Source of the DNA: Chara braunii
Lineage: Eukaryota; Streptophyta; Charophyceae; Charales; Characeae
DNA: 41,066 nucleotides
Direction: 5' to 3'
Assembly (NCBI GenBank): GCA_003427395.1
Contig: BFEA01000399.1
Location: 578,503-619,568 of the forward strand
Below are positions 18,761 to 29,345 of the stretch, one piece after another. Position 1 is the first letter of the stretch. Each line of letters begins with the position of its first letter. Made by a program: the position numbers and the translations under genes. The notes under the pieces were generated by a model. It saw only the letters and a list, made by a program, of their open reading frames with translations, did no database searches and was not told the origin of the DNA.

Positions 18761-20650
18761 TCAGGACAGGATCTCTGCCAGGGAAAGAGCATGGGGTGGG
18801 AAAGGGTCTAGAAAATCAGCGGGGGGGCGAAGTGGGAATGAGGGTTCTATGTTTGTCCAGTCTTTGAAGCTTAGGCGATAGTCTCTCATCTCTTCCAAGT
18901 CCCTGTGTCCCTCTCCCCTGTCTACGCTCCATTCTACTCTTGCAATCCATCCTTCTCTCTCCCCTCCCACCCAATCTGTGCAAAATGTTATGATCCGTTT
19001 CCTAACATCCCCTACTTGTTTAAAGAGTTCTTACTTTGCTTTTATGTCTAGCCACCTTTGTGTGAGTTCGAAATGTACCAGCTGCTGAATCTGTTTGGTG
19101 ATTTTTGGCTCCTCTACTCTCACCTTTTCCATAGCCAGTGTGCATCTCTGCCACCAAAGTGTCCATATCACCAAAGTGTCCATATCACCAAAGTGTCCAT
19201 ATCACCGCTCTCCTTCCAAGTCTATATATATTCTCAACGAAGGTCGTGGCTGCTTCTGCCTATGGCCAATGGCCGACCAATATGGCTTGCCAAGACCAGG
19301 GTCCGAGAATTGCAGATCCATCTTTCTCCATACGCGATCCCACCATCTCCATATAAATTGGGCGATCGGGCATTAGATGAAGATGTGTTCGATGGTTTCC
19401 GCCTTCTTGTAGAAAGGGAAAAGGCTCTGACACCGTTAGCACCACGGAAGCAGCAAACCTTTTTGTTCTAAATTGGTTCGGTCGGTCAACCAGTCATTTG
19501 TTGGCAGACAGCGGTGGGCGATTTGCCACTGCAGGGAAGTGATTTTCATGGGTTTTGCTTTCTGTTCTTGGAACCATTTTATTGGAGTCAGAAGGGAGCG
19601 ATCCACATTTAGGTGTTTGGCCCATCGGTCGTTTACTATGTCTCTCAGCCGTCTTTTAGGTCTGAGCATTTTATAGGCCGATTTGACCGACAACTGGTGT
19701 AGGCTGATGTGACCTGCTTTGGGGCCTCCTCTATGCAGGGGGGGTTCCCATATCCATTCTGCTAGGTCCAGAGACAAGTCTTGGATTGATTTGAAGGGTT
19801 AGATCACCACCCTCTGTCCTTTCTCTTCTAAAACTCTCACTTGATTCACAGATGCTCTCTCTTTCCATTTGAGGGGGCCTCTGCTACCTTGGAGGGTGTA
19901 AGTTTTAGCGATTGTGTAGTGTTCAACCAGGACAGTATGAGGTGAAACCATGTGTATCTAACCTCTCCTTTAAGGAGACTCCGTACTTGCTACCCAGTCG
20001 CCTTCTTTTAAGGAGAAGTCGTGTTTAAGAATTTGGTACCATGCCAGCGGGATAACTTCAATCAAGTTATCCAAATGCTCCTCTACGTGGTGGCAATATC
20101 GTAGGATTCCTCGCAGCTGGTCTTCTGTTTTTCAGTCCCTTCTGTCATTCTCCTTGATTTCCCCAACCCTGTGCACCCCTCTCTTTACCCAGCTTTTACA
20201 AGGCAAGGCTGAGATTATCGTGATACAGCCACTTAAGTTGGTCACCCATCGGTTTTCAAAAAGGGGTTGCCGGTAGACTTCCTCCGAGCGGTCAGGATAG
20301 ATTCTGTTTGGGAGCGGGAGTCTGCACCAGGTCTCCAGCAAGGATGGCCAGAAGTTGTCCAGAATCTGGTCGCTTCCGTCCAGCCCCTCCCTTCCTCGGG
20401 GGAGCTTGTGCGGGATTGTCTAGAATCGGTCCTCCAACCATATCAGCGGGTGAGTAGTTTGGGGGGCTTCAGGGGTTAATCGAGCTAGATGTTTCAGAGC
20501 CAATGCACACCACGGACACTGGGGGGCGAAAATGAGTTTTTTTATCCATTTTAGTCGTAGTGCTTGCACTTGCGTGGCTGGGTCGATTATTCCCAAGCCT
20601 CCCCCTGCCTTAGGTTGGATAATAGACTCCCACGCCACGCGCTTGATCAC
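18761..20650 (-). pseudogene. LINE-2 ORF2 C-terminal region, stop-interrupted
   Basis: A single minus-strand frame continues from the RT domain to TGA 18761-18763, broken only by scattered stops. Landmarks in order are the VAWESIIQPKAGGGLG block (about 20640-20590), QPLFENRWV (about 20280), SVKSAYKML (about 19690), a zf-RVT-like cysteine/histidine cluster with stops inside it (about 19440-19360), and a final WVGGEREGW block near 18970. A 17-bp unit repeated three times (19151-19206) lies in this region. The order and motifs match the C-terminal half of plant LINE ORF2. No function remains. Confidence 0.75.
19151..19206. repeat. 17-bp tandem repeat, three copies
   Basis: Unit ACCAAAGTGTCCATATC occurs three times in a row without mismatch, inside the LINE-2 ORF2 remnant. 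The extra copies add 34 bp and so disturb the reading frame. Confidence 0.95.
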
Positions 20651-20836
20651 GTTGTTCTACTCGTCGTCCCCCCTCTATAGGAAAGTTGTTGCCTTCTCTT
20701 TAAGTTTCTTAAGGCTGTTTTTGCTTAGTGGCCACAGTAGCGATTTGTATCATAATGTTGCAAAGACCACATTGTTAATTACTAAGGCGCGACGAAAGAG
20801 GGATGTGTGTTTATTTCTCCAGTTATCTAATTTTTA

Positions 20837-22301
20837 TCATGTCGGGGCACTAATCCATTCATCGTTGATTGGTGGGCGTCCCTCGGTGGTCATGGAAACC
20901 CCTAGAATTCTTACTGGGGTCTCTAAAGGCATCCATTTAATACGTGGTGACTCGGGGGGGCGTCCCTGTTGATAATGAATCCACCATCTTTGAGTTTTGC
21001 TCCCCCAATTGACGGTCATGTCGGAAACCTTGGCAAAATTTCCCATCATTTGCTGGATTTCCTCCATGTTGTTATGAGTGGCTTCTGCCAAGATAGTGAG
21101 ATCGTCCGGAAAAAGGGAGCACAACGGGATTGTCTCCACCGGGATGTGTGTGACTCGGATTCGGGTAATGTTCTTGTTTTCCCGGAGGTTGACGGCTAGT
21201 GCTTCCATGATGACCAAAAAAAGAAAGAGGGCAATTGGGTCCTCCTGGCGGACCGAACGTTCCAGGCGTAGGGGTGGTTCCATGCAACCATTAACTTGAA
21301 TACAAGTGGTTCCATTTTGGTGCAGGATCTGAACCCAGCGTCTGAAGTCCGGCCTAAAATTTATTTTTTCCAGGCATTTATCTAAGAACAACCAGTCCAC
21401 GTGATCGTAAGTATTTTCGAAGTCAATAAAGACCAATGCTGCGTTCTGACGAGAGCGTCTCGTGAGTTGGAGTACCTCATGGATTAAAAGAATATTCTCT
21501 TGTATATTCCTGTTCTCCATAAAGTCGGTTTGAGAGGGATTGATAATGTCTTCCATTACAGGGATCATTCTGTTAGCTAAGGCTTTAGACAACATTTTGT
21601 ATATTACTATGAGAAGTGTGATAGGGCGGTAGTTTCTAATATCCATTTTATCCCACTTTTTATATAGGAGGGTCAATACTCCTTGCCCCACCCTTTCAAC
21701 CATCTCGCTCGTGAGTCAAACTTCTTTATAGAAGTCCATAATATCCTAACTCAAGGAAGTCTCATGTGGCCTCCCAAAATTCTTTGGGGAAGCCATCAAT
21801 CCCTGGTGTCTTTTTCTCCTTCATTTGCAGGAGGGCGGTCCAGATTTCCTGTTTGGAGATTGGGGCCTCTAAAGAATCACGTTGACCAGATGTCAATGAC
21901 TTATTTACTGGTTTCAATTTTTTTTTTAGTTGACGATCGTGGTACAGTGAGTCTGATTTGTCAACATGAGAGGCAAAAAGGTCTTTGTAGAAGTCATATG
22001 TTATCTTGGTGCAACGAGCCGTGGACACGGTTGGATCTGATTCCATGGTTTGTGGTTCGTAGAGCTCCTCGATCGTTGTCCTTTTGAAACGTGGTCTAGC
22101 TAGGCTGAAGAAGTGAGCATTCATCACTCCTTCGGTCGAGAGTCTGGATAGCCTTGCCCTTATCTGGGCTCCCTGCCATCGATATTGTGCATGCTTCAAG
22201 AGCTGAGCTTTTAGATCTAGTATTTGGGTTTGTAATTCGTCGGAGGTTGGTTGCTGCCTTTGCAAAAATTGTTTATGTTCGGCATTCATGAGGTTTTGCA
22301 T
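20837..22301 (-). pseudogene. LINE-2 ORF2 reverse transcriptase domain
   Basis: The linker (22301-21762) and the RT palm (21703-20837) are in two frames, so one frameshift lies near 21704-21761. RT motifs in order are NYRPITLL, the catalytic Asp in FIDFENTYDHVDW, VRQEDPIA (usually RQGDP), and motif C as FPDDLTIL with both aspartates kept. The frame ends with TGA then TAA at 20834-20839, after which LINE-like sequence continues in the same frame. The catalytic residues survive better than in LINE-1. The 5' side of this piece is bounded by the MITE inserted at 22335. Confidence 0.88.
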
Positions 22302-22334
22302 TTTCGTGATTTCTTGTTGGTATCGCTATGCAGC

Positions 22335-22863
22335 TATCAACAGAAAAATTCCCATGAGAAATGAAAGTTGAAAAAACATTCCATAAAAACAAAATCGTTC
22401 ATATTGATAAATTATAATTCCAATGTTCATCCAATTCTAAAATTTCCAGTTTTATTTGACAAGTTCCAGTTTAAATATGAGTTTTCCCTTCCAACTACAT
22501 CTATTTGTTCAAGATGGAATGAAAGTCTGGATGAGTTTATGAAAAATTTTAATTAAATTTTTATTCTTTTACAAAAAATATCTTCTAATTTGGATCAAAT
22601 TAACCTATTTATGACTGAAAATCCTTACTTAGAACGACAGTCCAATTAAAATATTTAATGACCTCATCCTGACTTTCATTCCATCTCTAACATGCAGTTC
22701 AAATAAGAAGGAATACCCCATTCTTAGAAGAAAAGTTTTCAAGTAAGACGAAAAGTTTTTAAATTGGAATGACAATTTTTAAGATAGAATGAAAATTTAA
22801 AATTTAGAATGTAATTTTATTATAGAATGATTATTTAAATCTGGAAAAATTTTCTGTTGATAT
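22335..22863. mobile_element. AT-rich palindromic MITE, copy 2, inserted in LINE-2 ORF2
   Basis: 529 bp matching the reverse complement of 4965-5492. The terminal inverted repeat is TATCAACAGAAAA at both ends, followed by ATTCCC on one side and TTTTTCC on the other. If TA is the target duplication, the element proper runs TCAACAG...CTGTTGA. LINE-2 coding sequence is recognisable on both sides (KYLQQVWNFWKYHWSQQD to the right, YQQEITKMQNLMN to the left), so this is a clean insertion. It has no ORF. Confidence 0.88.
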
Positions 22864-23800
22864 ATTTGGAATATTCATTGCATTTTTTCTGCCAAAAAAA
22901 ACAATTTGTTGTTAAACCATGCAATTTGAGAGTCTTGTTGGGACCAGTGATACTTCCAGAAGTTCCAAACCTGTTGTAGGTACTTCTAGAAGGATTTAGA
23001 CTGGAGCAGAGAGGTGTTGAATTTATAGTAGCTGACCCCCTGATCTGGTCGTTTTCGGAAGGTCCTGACTGTCATACACATCCTGTGGTCCAGGCCTGGG
23101 TGCGGGTTGATTGGCAGTATTGCTGCCAAGGTAAGCCTTCCACCCAAGTCTTCGGACGCCAGGATTAGATCTATTCTAGATTTTGACAGTCTGTCGAGGT
23201 TATTGTTTCGCAAACATGTAAAGGTCTTTTCGGTCGGGTCGCTACGCCTGAAGGTGTCAAAAAGTGAGAGGGGGGTACACAAATCCCTCAGCATCCTCTC
23301 GTCCTCCTCTACGTTGTGTGCGGTAGTAGGAGGGGTTCTGCAACGGTCCAGCCATTTGTCCGGTGCTGCTAAGATTATCAGAATATCTGGGGTGGGAATC
23401 CTTTCAATCTTTTCGAAAAAAAAAATTATTTCCCGGGGAGTGTTAGGAGCGTAGATGGATATAATGCATACTATTTTTAACTCCAACATGCCCAACACTT
23501 TAACCCATCGTCCTTCCACCTTATCATGTTCCCAGTTGAGTACTTCGAAGCGTGATTCGGGTCGAATCCATAAAGTTACCCCGACACTCCCTGGAGTAGT
23601 GACAAAAGTTTTGTATTCTTGAAAGGGCCAAACTTGCTTGTGCGTCCTGCGGTGTTCTGGTGTGTCCATTAAGTGGGTTTCCTAGACGCAAATTATGTCC
23701 GGCCATGTTCTTCCCCTCGCCCCTCGCATTAGGTCCCACAACGCATTATTTTTTTTCGGGTTGCTGGCTACTAGACCGTTTACATTAATCGATCAAATAT
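22864..23800 (-). pseudogene. LINE-2 ORF2 N-terminus: APE-type endonuclease
   Basis: The domain opens with INVNGL (about 23789), then the DIICV-x-ETHL catalytic motif, in which the glutamine codon is now TAG (23692-23694). IISIYAPN, SRIDLILAS and GLDHRM (the usual SDH histidine motif) follow. The GDFN position reads LAAPDKW, so that motif is lost. After a stop (22986-22988) the frame continues with KYLQQVWNFWKYHW up to the MITE insertion. The endonuclease is recognisable but inactive. Confidence 0.83.
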
Positions 23801-23841
23801 CAAGATTTGTCTGTTGAAGAGTGTGTTTTCACTTTTTGTTT

Positions 23842-24426
23842 TTACCATACACCACTTCCACCCAATCCATTATAGAATGTGTGTTCCATTACCCCTCCCA
23901 CTGTTTGGTTTGAAACCGTGTGTGCTTCCCCGTCTACTGCCCTGTTAAGAATGTTCTTCCTCAGTATTGTGCATATACAGGTGAGTAGATCGTTCGTCGA
24001 CCAAATGTTACTAGGTTTAATTTTCAGTTGTTGGGTGTCTAGAAGCAAGTTGTGTGTGAGTCATTGTAGCCATGCATCCTTGTTATCCTCAAATCTCACG
24101 TAGATATCTTTATAGGTCATCTTCAAATTTTTCGATGACACGCTGATGGTGGTCATTGCCCTTGGTCCGTATTGATTTGTGATAAAGTATGTGACCTCAT
24201 GGACTCATAGTGTCCCCTCCCTTTTCATGTGCCAACCATGCAACATCATCCCTCCGTAGGATGGGGCATATGAGTCCTCTCGTGACGATGGTGATCTTGA
24301 CTTATGTCTTCTATCTCTCGGAGTTTTCGATCTCCCCCTTCTTGAGCACTTCCTCCCTTGAGATCCAGAAGATGATGATGAGTTTCTGCGCCGTCTCCTG
24401 TCCGACGATGATCGCGAACGCGACAT
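23842..24426 (-). pseudogene. LINE-2 ORF1 with N-terminal Arg/Ser (RS) domain
   Basis: From ATG at 24426 the first 50 residues are an RS domain: MSRSRSSSDRRRRRN, then SRRGRSKTPRDRRHKSRSPS. The same frame runs to TAA 23842-23844 with two TGA stops (24205-24207 and 24061-24063). After the first stop, TYFITN and, 23 residues later, DIYVRFED resemble the RNP2 and RNP1 strands of an RRM, as in some plant LINE ORF1s, but the spacing is short and this is tentative. RS domains bind splicing factors and drive nuclear entry. The endonuclease of ORF2 begins about 45 bp after this frame ends. It may have been captured from a host SR protein, or simply converge on an RNA-binding basic tail. Confidence 0.65.
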
Positions 24427-24493
24427 CTTCCTTGAAGCTTGGGAACGTTAGGTAGGTAATCTTCGTACTTGAAATCAATACAAAACCCCACAA

Positions 24494-25813
24494 CGTCGTT
24501 GATCGTCTTCAGTACACACTAGATAAGTAAAATAGAATCTCCAAAAATCGCTGAGTTATCTCCACACTATAGTAATCTCCAATAAATCGCCACAATGATA
24601 TTTTGAAAGAAAAGGGTTACAAATGATGAGAGACAGATAAAGATAGTGAATGTAAAATAGAAGAGTGATAGGTCTATACAATGTCAATCATCGCGGGTAC
24701 CGCCCGCAAGTTCTAAGCACCGTGCATAGAGATAAACACATGCAAATGTAGACAGAATGTTCGAGGTTTTACTTTCACAACATACACATGCAAATGTAGA
24801 CAGAACGTGCGATGTTTTACTTTCACAGCATACACATAATGTCCATGGCATGCGACACCAGTCACGATTACCCTTCTACCTCACTGCTCAGGTAATCATT
24901 TCAGTCACTATCCTCAATATTTATACCCTTCGTTCCGAGTCCTTCTCCGCAACTTTCCCTATCCTTGCAGTGTACTCATCATCTATCCTCAGGATCTCCC
25001 GCAGTCGCTCTCTGTGTTGTCCTTGTCGTCGTTTCCAACATGCCTTCAATCTGGAGCTACTTTTATCATATCTAACGATTCTATGCGTGTTACTCACGTA
25101 CTCTCCTCTCTGTCGGAGTTTCGTCTTACTGTGGTACTTGCCTATAACTCCGCTGTTTTTTTATACTGACTCGAATCTGGCCTTGTTTGTTGTTCTGTTC
25201 TTGATACTTTCGTGGCCGTGGATTTTCCTTCATTTCCATGTGAGTACTTTTTCTTTATTGGTTCGTTTCCACTGCTCTAGGTCTTTCATCTTCTATTTGT
25301 TTCGTGTGTTTGGAAATGTGAGCGACACTGTTATGTCGTTATATCTGCAGAAATTCCGTGATACTCCGGAGTACTTAGTCATGTATGTTTCTTTTTCGTC
25401 CCTGAAATTTTATTTTCATTCTGTGCAAAATTATATTTTTGATTTTTGATTTTGTGATTTGTGATTTTAGCTTTATATTCCGAGTCGTGTGAATTTCTTG
25501 ACATATTCTATTCCGGACTTTCAGTTTTATATCCGTCGATTTGGTGCTTCTTGCTTTTCCAGGTACTCCTCGAATTTATTTCGAACGTCCGCGTCCCTGC
25601 AGTTTCGGATGAACGCAAGTATCGCGGCGCGGGTTATCCTCCATGGGTAATCCATGAGTCGGAGTTCCCGTCCGAAGAGGTCAATCACGGGCGGTAGATC
25701 CGCCATCTCGTATGTGTTACCATTCGATGAAAAGTTCCGATAATCATCAAGGTTTTGGTTATCTCAGAACCCGCACTTCTGAAGTGACGCAACGTCCGAG
25801 TGACGCAACGTCC
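24494..25813. other. AT/CT-rich region without a supported gene
   Basis: 1.3 kb upstream of LINE-2 ORF1. It begins with possible 5' UTR of LINE-2 and then turns T-rich. A 230-codon open frame (24757-25449) is hydrophobic and low in complexity and looks like a by-product of composition. Apart from the 48-bp duplication no feature is supported. Confidence 0.4.
24736..24831. repeat. 48-bp tandem duplication
   Basis: Two copies of a unit starting ACACATGCAAATGTAGACAG, differing by a few bases. Confidence 0.92.
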
Positions 25814-25854
<41 letters not shown>

Positions 25855-25862
25855 AAGAGATG

Positions 25863-25936
<74 letters not shown>
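25814..25936. repeat. (GA)n microsatellite
   Basis: About 60 GA units with a few A-rich interruptions near 25839-25868. Confidence 0.98.
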
Positions 25937-26600
25937 CAAAATTGAAATATGGGTCGAATTGAGACCTCAATCTATTTCACAGTTGGAATGATTTTTTTAA
26001 ATTTATGTAGCGTTTGTCCTGGAAAGATCACAACAAAATTTACGACTAAACTGACATTTCGTTAAAACTGACATTTTTTTCTAAATTCACGAAAGTGGAC
26101 TTAGTCAAAATTTCATTGCTCATCGGCTGAAAAAGTGGTTATCTGACTTTGTCCATCTGATGTACCTCAACGTAAAAGTACCGTTAACATACATCCGATG
26201 GTCAGATCATCGGGAGTCGCCACGACACCCGATGATCTGATCATCCAACGTCATGGGGACAAAAAAACACTGAAAATTTTTGTTTTCTGATACGCTAAAT
26301 TTCGTGAATTTAAAAAAAAATATCAGTTTTAACGAAATGTCAATTAGTACTCCAATTTTCAGGTTTTTTCACGCATTCTTCTGAGCGCGAAAACTCACTG
26401 AATTTGGAGCACTTTTTTAGTTGGCCGAGGCATGGCTGAGTGGCAAAAATGGAAAATATGCTGAATCGGCGTGACAATTATTTCACAGTCTAAATAATTT
26501 TTTGTAAATGTTCTATTATTATTTCTGGAAAGAACACGACCTCATCTATGGATTCTCAAAATTTCAGATTTTTATGCATGTTCGTCTGAGCACAGAAAAT
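25936..26600. repeat. Diverged tandem repeat of about 200 bp, first copy split by a MITE
   Basis: Blocks in 25936-26041 recur in the same order in 26443-26545: GGCAAAA, TATTTCACAGT, then TGGAAAGA with AC soon after. The sequence after the inserted MITE (TTTTCAGG, then TCTGAGC at 26350-26380) recurs at 26560-26590. Removing the insertion leaves a unit of about 200 bp in two copies. Confidence 0.6.
26045..26342. mobile_element. Foldback MITE of about 300 bp
   Basis: The terminal inverted repeat TGACATTTCGTTAAAACTGA is matched at the right end near 26322-26341, and homology extends inward about 45 bp to AAATTCACGAAA. The middle also pairs, with TCAGATCATCGGG near 26203 and CCCGATGATCTGA near 26229. 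There is no coding capacity. It interrupts the first copy of the 200-bp repeat. Confidence 0.8.
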
Positions 26601-27070
26601 CGTCAAAGTTACCTCTTGCAAAACGCCTGTTTCGTTGTGCCTGACCTCCCTGTTTTGAGAAGACGGGGCTCAACGCCTGGGCCTGAGGGCCCTTTTGCAG
26701 ATCACATGCCCTCACTTCTTTTTGGGGTCCGCTTCTACCCGAGGACCGGCCCAATGCCCCCACTTCTTTTTGGGGTCCACTTCCACCCGAGGACCGGTCC
26801 TTCGTTTTTCCAAAAGTCCCAGTTCTACCAGAGATAGCTGTAGGTAGTCCGCAATTTTGCCAAGGACCAGTCCCACAAAATTTTTTGCCCCCGAAAAACC
26901 AACTTGCCTCCTGGTCGCCCGCCGCCATAAATGCGACACCTTGACACAGACGCTGAAGCCCACTACACCCCAGCCTAAGGGCTGCGAATATAAAAAAAAA
27001 AAAGGGGACAAAAAAAACAAAAAGGCAGGAGAAATGTAATGCCCTCTTCTCCTTTAGGCTCGCCATACAG
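26601..27070. other. GC-rich segment with a 49-bp duplication
   Basis: A CACTTCTTTTTGGGGTCC-type block at 26712 repeats at 26761 (period 49). The rest has no recognisable gene; minus-strand frames here are composition artefacts. Confidence 0.7.
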
Positions 27071-27075
27071 GTCTT

Positions 27076-27161
27076 GGGTTCAATTTGGGTTCAATTTGGG
27101 TTTCAATTTGGGTTCAATTTGGGTTTTAATTCGGGTTCAATTTGGGTTCAATTTGGGTTCG
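27076..27161. repeat. 11-bp minisatellite
   Basis: About seven or eight copies of GGGTTCAATTT with small variations. Confidence 0.93.
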
Positions 27162-27213
27162 ATCCACATTGGCCTCATATACCTCCTTCCTGGGCATGCT
27201 TGGTGCCAACCAC

Positions 27214-27312
27214 CTAGAGGTATATAGCCCCCCCTTGATCCTAGAGGTATAGCTTCTTGGTCCTAGAGGAGGTATACAGCCCCTTGGTCCTAGAGGAGCT
27301 ATAGCCCCTTAG
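27214..27312. repeat. Imperfect tandem repeat of about 26 bp
   Basis: Units built on TATAGCCCCTTGGTCCTAGA repeat three to four times with indels. Confidence 0.8.
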
Positions 27313-27501
27313 CCCCCTCAATCGGTACACCACACATCACACATCGGCCCAAGGGTGTCAGCACGAAACCCACACCACTTAGGAGGCCGCCGATTTGCTT
27401 TTTCAACAGCGCCCCAAACCGAGCGACCTCTCCTAGTTTTGCTTGTGGCGACAAAAACCCTTTTTTTTTTTTTTTTTTAACCTTTCACTACCTTCCTAGC
27501 A

Positions 27502-27879
27502 CTACTCCTAATAAGAGACTATATAGAGGGGACCCCTGCAAGCATAAGGCCTCGCAAACGAGGTAAATCATGTTGGCCCCCGCCCCAACAGTGGTAGTCA
27601 GAGATGGGGTGGGGCCGCCGGTGGGGGTCCGGCTAACACAAAGACCGAGCATTTTTACCAGTAGCCACACCTCCCTTTCCCATCGTCCCCCTACTCCTAA
27701 TAAGAGACTATATAGAGGGGACCCCTGCAAGCATAGGGCCTCGTAAACGAGGTAAATCATGTTGGCCCCCGCCCCAACAGCGGTAGTCAGAGATGGGGTG
27801 GGGCCGCCGGTGGGGGTCCGGCTAACGCAAAGACCGAGCATTTTGCCAGTAGCCGCACCTCCCTTTCCCATCGTCCCCC
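27502..27879. repeat. 189-bp tandem duplication
   Basis: Two nearly identical units, 27502-27690 and 27691-27879, each starting CTACTCCTAATAAGAG. The length is 63 codons exactly, so one minus-strand frame stays open through both. A diverged start of a further unit (ACTACTCCTACC) occurs near 28063, beyond the gap, so the array may be longer. Confidence 0.93.
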
Positions 27880-27909
27880 ACCCCTCGAAACTTTTTTTTT
27901 TTTTTTTTT

Positions 27910-27994
27910 NNNNNNNNNNNNNNNNNNNNNNNNNNNNNNNNNNNNNNNNNNNNNNNNNNNNNNNNNNNNNNNNNNNNNNNNNNNNNNNNNNNNN
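27910..27994. other. Assembly gap inside a poly-T tract
   Basis: 85 unread bases between T runs. The real length is unknown. Confidence 0.99.
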
Positions 27995-28069
27995 TTTTTT
28001 TTTTTTTTTTTTTTTCAAACTATACTCTTCTCTCAAATTTTTCCTCACACTAACTACCTACCACTACTC

Positions 28070-28330
28070 CTACCTATAGGCATACGGGGAAACCCGTAGC
28101 ATACCAGAGCCGTGTTTTTACGACCCCTCGAGCCTGCAGGATACCGGCCAGGGGACGGCCGGTAGCACCAGGGATAAAGCGGACCAATCCCCCGTGCCCC
28201 CCCTCAGGCCCCTCCCCTACGAGCAATAGCAGACTCTGCTTGATGCCGATCCGGGAATCCAGTGGTCTATCTCTTGGGTAGCGGGTGCCAAGTAAGCCCC
28301 TCGAAACTTGCTGCAAGGCTGGGGCCGTGT
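28070..28330. other. GC-rich spacer, nothing recognised
   Basis: An unannotated GC-rich stretch. The 80-codon minus-strand frame has no known motif. Confidence 0.3.
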
Positions 28331-28338
28331 ACTCGCGG

Positions 28339-28440
28339 TCTCAAAAGAAAAAGAAAAAGAAAAAGCAGTCTCGAAAGCAGCCTCAAAAGAAAAAGGAAAA
28401 GCAGTCTCTAAGGAAAAAGAAAAAGAAAAAAATAGAAAAA
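28339..28440. repeat. A-rich tandem repeat (AAAAAG with CAGTCTC)
   Basis: Runs of AAAAAG units alternate with CAGTCTC-like blocks four times. Confidence 0.8.
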
Positions 28441-28574
28441 AGAAAGCAGTCTCTTCTGATGTTCATAGGGCGAGGGGGTAATGGGGGACGCACAGCGACT
28501 GGCCACTCGTCAGATGATGCTCGGTCCCTCTGCTGCTACCGGCTGTCCCCTGGCCGGTGTCCCCCATTGGGGGT

Positions 28575-28658
28575 TCCTTGAAGGCAATAAAAAGAGGCTA
28601 CCCCCTCGAAGGGAATAAATAAAGGCCACCCCCTTGAAGGCAATAAATAAAGGCCACT
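28575..28658. repeat. Tandem repeat of about 29 bp, three copies
   Basis: Units built on TTGAAGGCAATAAATAAAGG followed by CCACCC. Confidence 0.85.
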
Positions 28659-28957
28659 CTGGGCTAAAAAGGCTACCCGGTGTAAGATTAGACACAAAAG
28701 ACTGAATTTACCTGGTCTGGTTAGTCCGACGATAATACCACAAGGGCACCGCCCTTCTAAAAACAAACACACAAAAACAAAATGCGGTTGAATCCACAAT
28801 TCATTCCAATACCTTAACTCGTGGATCAGTCCGAACGCATTCGGTCCAGATAGCAGGCTAGATGCATGCAGAATGTCGAGTAGCGGAGCGAGGCCCACGG
28901 GCTCGATTGAAAACTGAAACGGGTAGGAGCCGTTGGGACAGTCGCCAGGGACCCGCC

Positions 28958-29162
28958 TTGCTCCTCTTCGCCCCGTGGCCAAGTCCCACTAGCAGCGTTG
29001 AGCTACCTCAACGCCTGACTCTGGACGTGTTTGTGGAGACGTGCAGCTCAAGAAACTCCACCATTTCTGCACATCTCCGCAAAAGCGTCCAGATTCAGGC
29101 GTTGAGGTAGCTCAACGCTGCTAGTGGCACTTGGCCCCCGGCGGAGTGCGGAAGAAGAGACC
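28958..29162. repeat. Hairpin element 1 (CCACTAGC family)
   Basis: Inverted repeat: GGCCAAGT, CCACTAGCAGCGTTGAGC and CTACCTCAACGCCTGA on the left are mirrored on the right with few mismatches (29080-29147). Weaker pairing extends to the edges. The loop holds GTGCAG...CTGCAC. The arms exceed 60 bp, so a transcript would fold into a long hairpin. Confidence 0.85.
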
Positions 29163-29345
29163 TGGGCCTAGGTCCCACTAGCGAAGGGGACTGGATTGAA
29201 CGCCTGAATCTGGACGCGTTCGTGCAAAGGTGCAGAATATCGAGCTTCAACTGCTTTCCTGCATCTCCGCTTGAAACACGTCCAGATTCAGGAGCTTGAT
29301 CCAATCCTCTTTTTGCTAGTGAGCCCTCGGCCCTGGCGTTCCTCT
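29160..29345. repeat. Hairpin element 2 (CCACTAGC family)
   Basis: Left arm CCACTAGCGAAGGGGACTGG then GCCTGAATCTGGACG; the right arm mirrors it with CGTCCAGATTCAGG and GCTAGTG. It shares the arm core GCCTGAATCTGGACG with element 1 but has a different outer arm. Confidence 0.8.

Larger units (their letters stand above)
18245..24493 (-). mobile_element. LINE-2 here: minus-strand non-LTR retrotransposon with RS-type ORF1
   Basis: Reading leftward the element has an ORF1 with an Arg/Ser-rich N-terminus, an APE endonuclease, RT, zf-RVT-type C-terminus, a 3' UTR and an A-rich tail (poly-T on the plus strand, 18245-18258). A 529-bp MITE is inserted in ORF2 (22335-22863). Most damage is by point nonsense mutations, not indels. 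Target-site duplications were not found. The 5' end beyond 24426 is not defined. Confidence 0.85.

Noticed and set aside
24757-25449. 230-codon hydrophobic open frame
   Set aside because: T-rich, low-complexity DNA gives Phe/Leu/Ser-rich translation by default; there is no motif and a tandem duplication lies at its start.
25685-25991. Ser/Leu- and Arg/Glu-repeat open frames
   Set aside because: They are translations of the (GA)n microsatellite.
26420-26450. tRNA-like start (GCCGAGGCATGGCTGAGTGG)
   Set aside because: No matching acceptor stem, anticodon arm or B box follows.
27488-28048. 186-codon minus-strand frame across the gap
   Set aside because: It consists of the 189-bp duplication and unread bases; no start codon context or motif.
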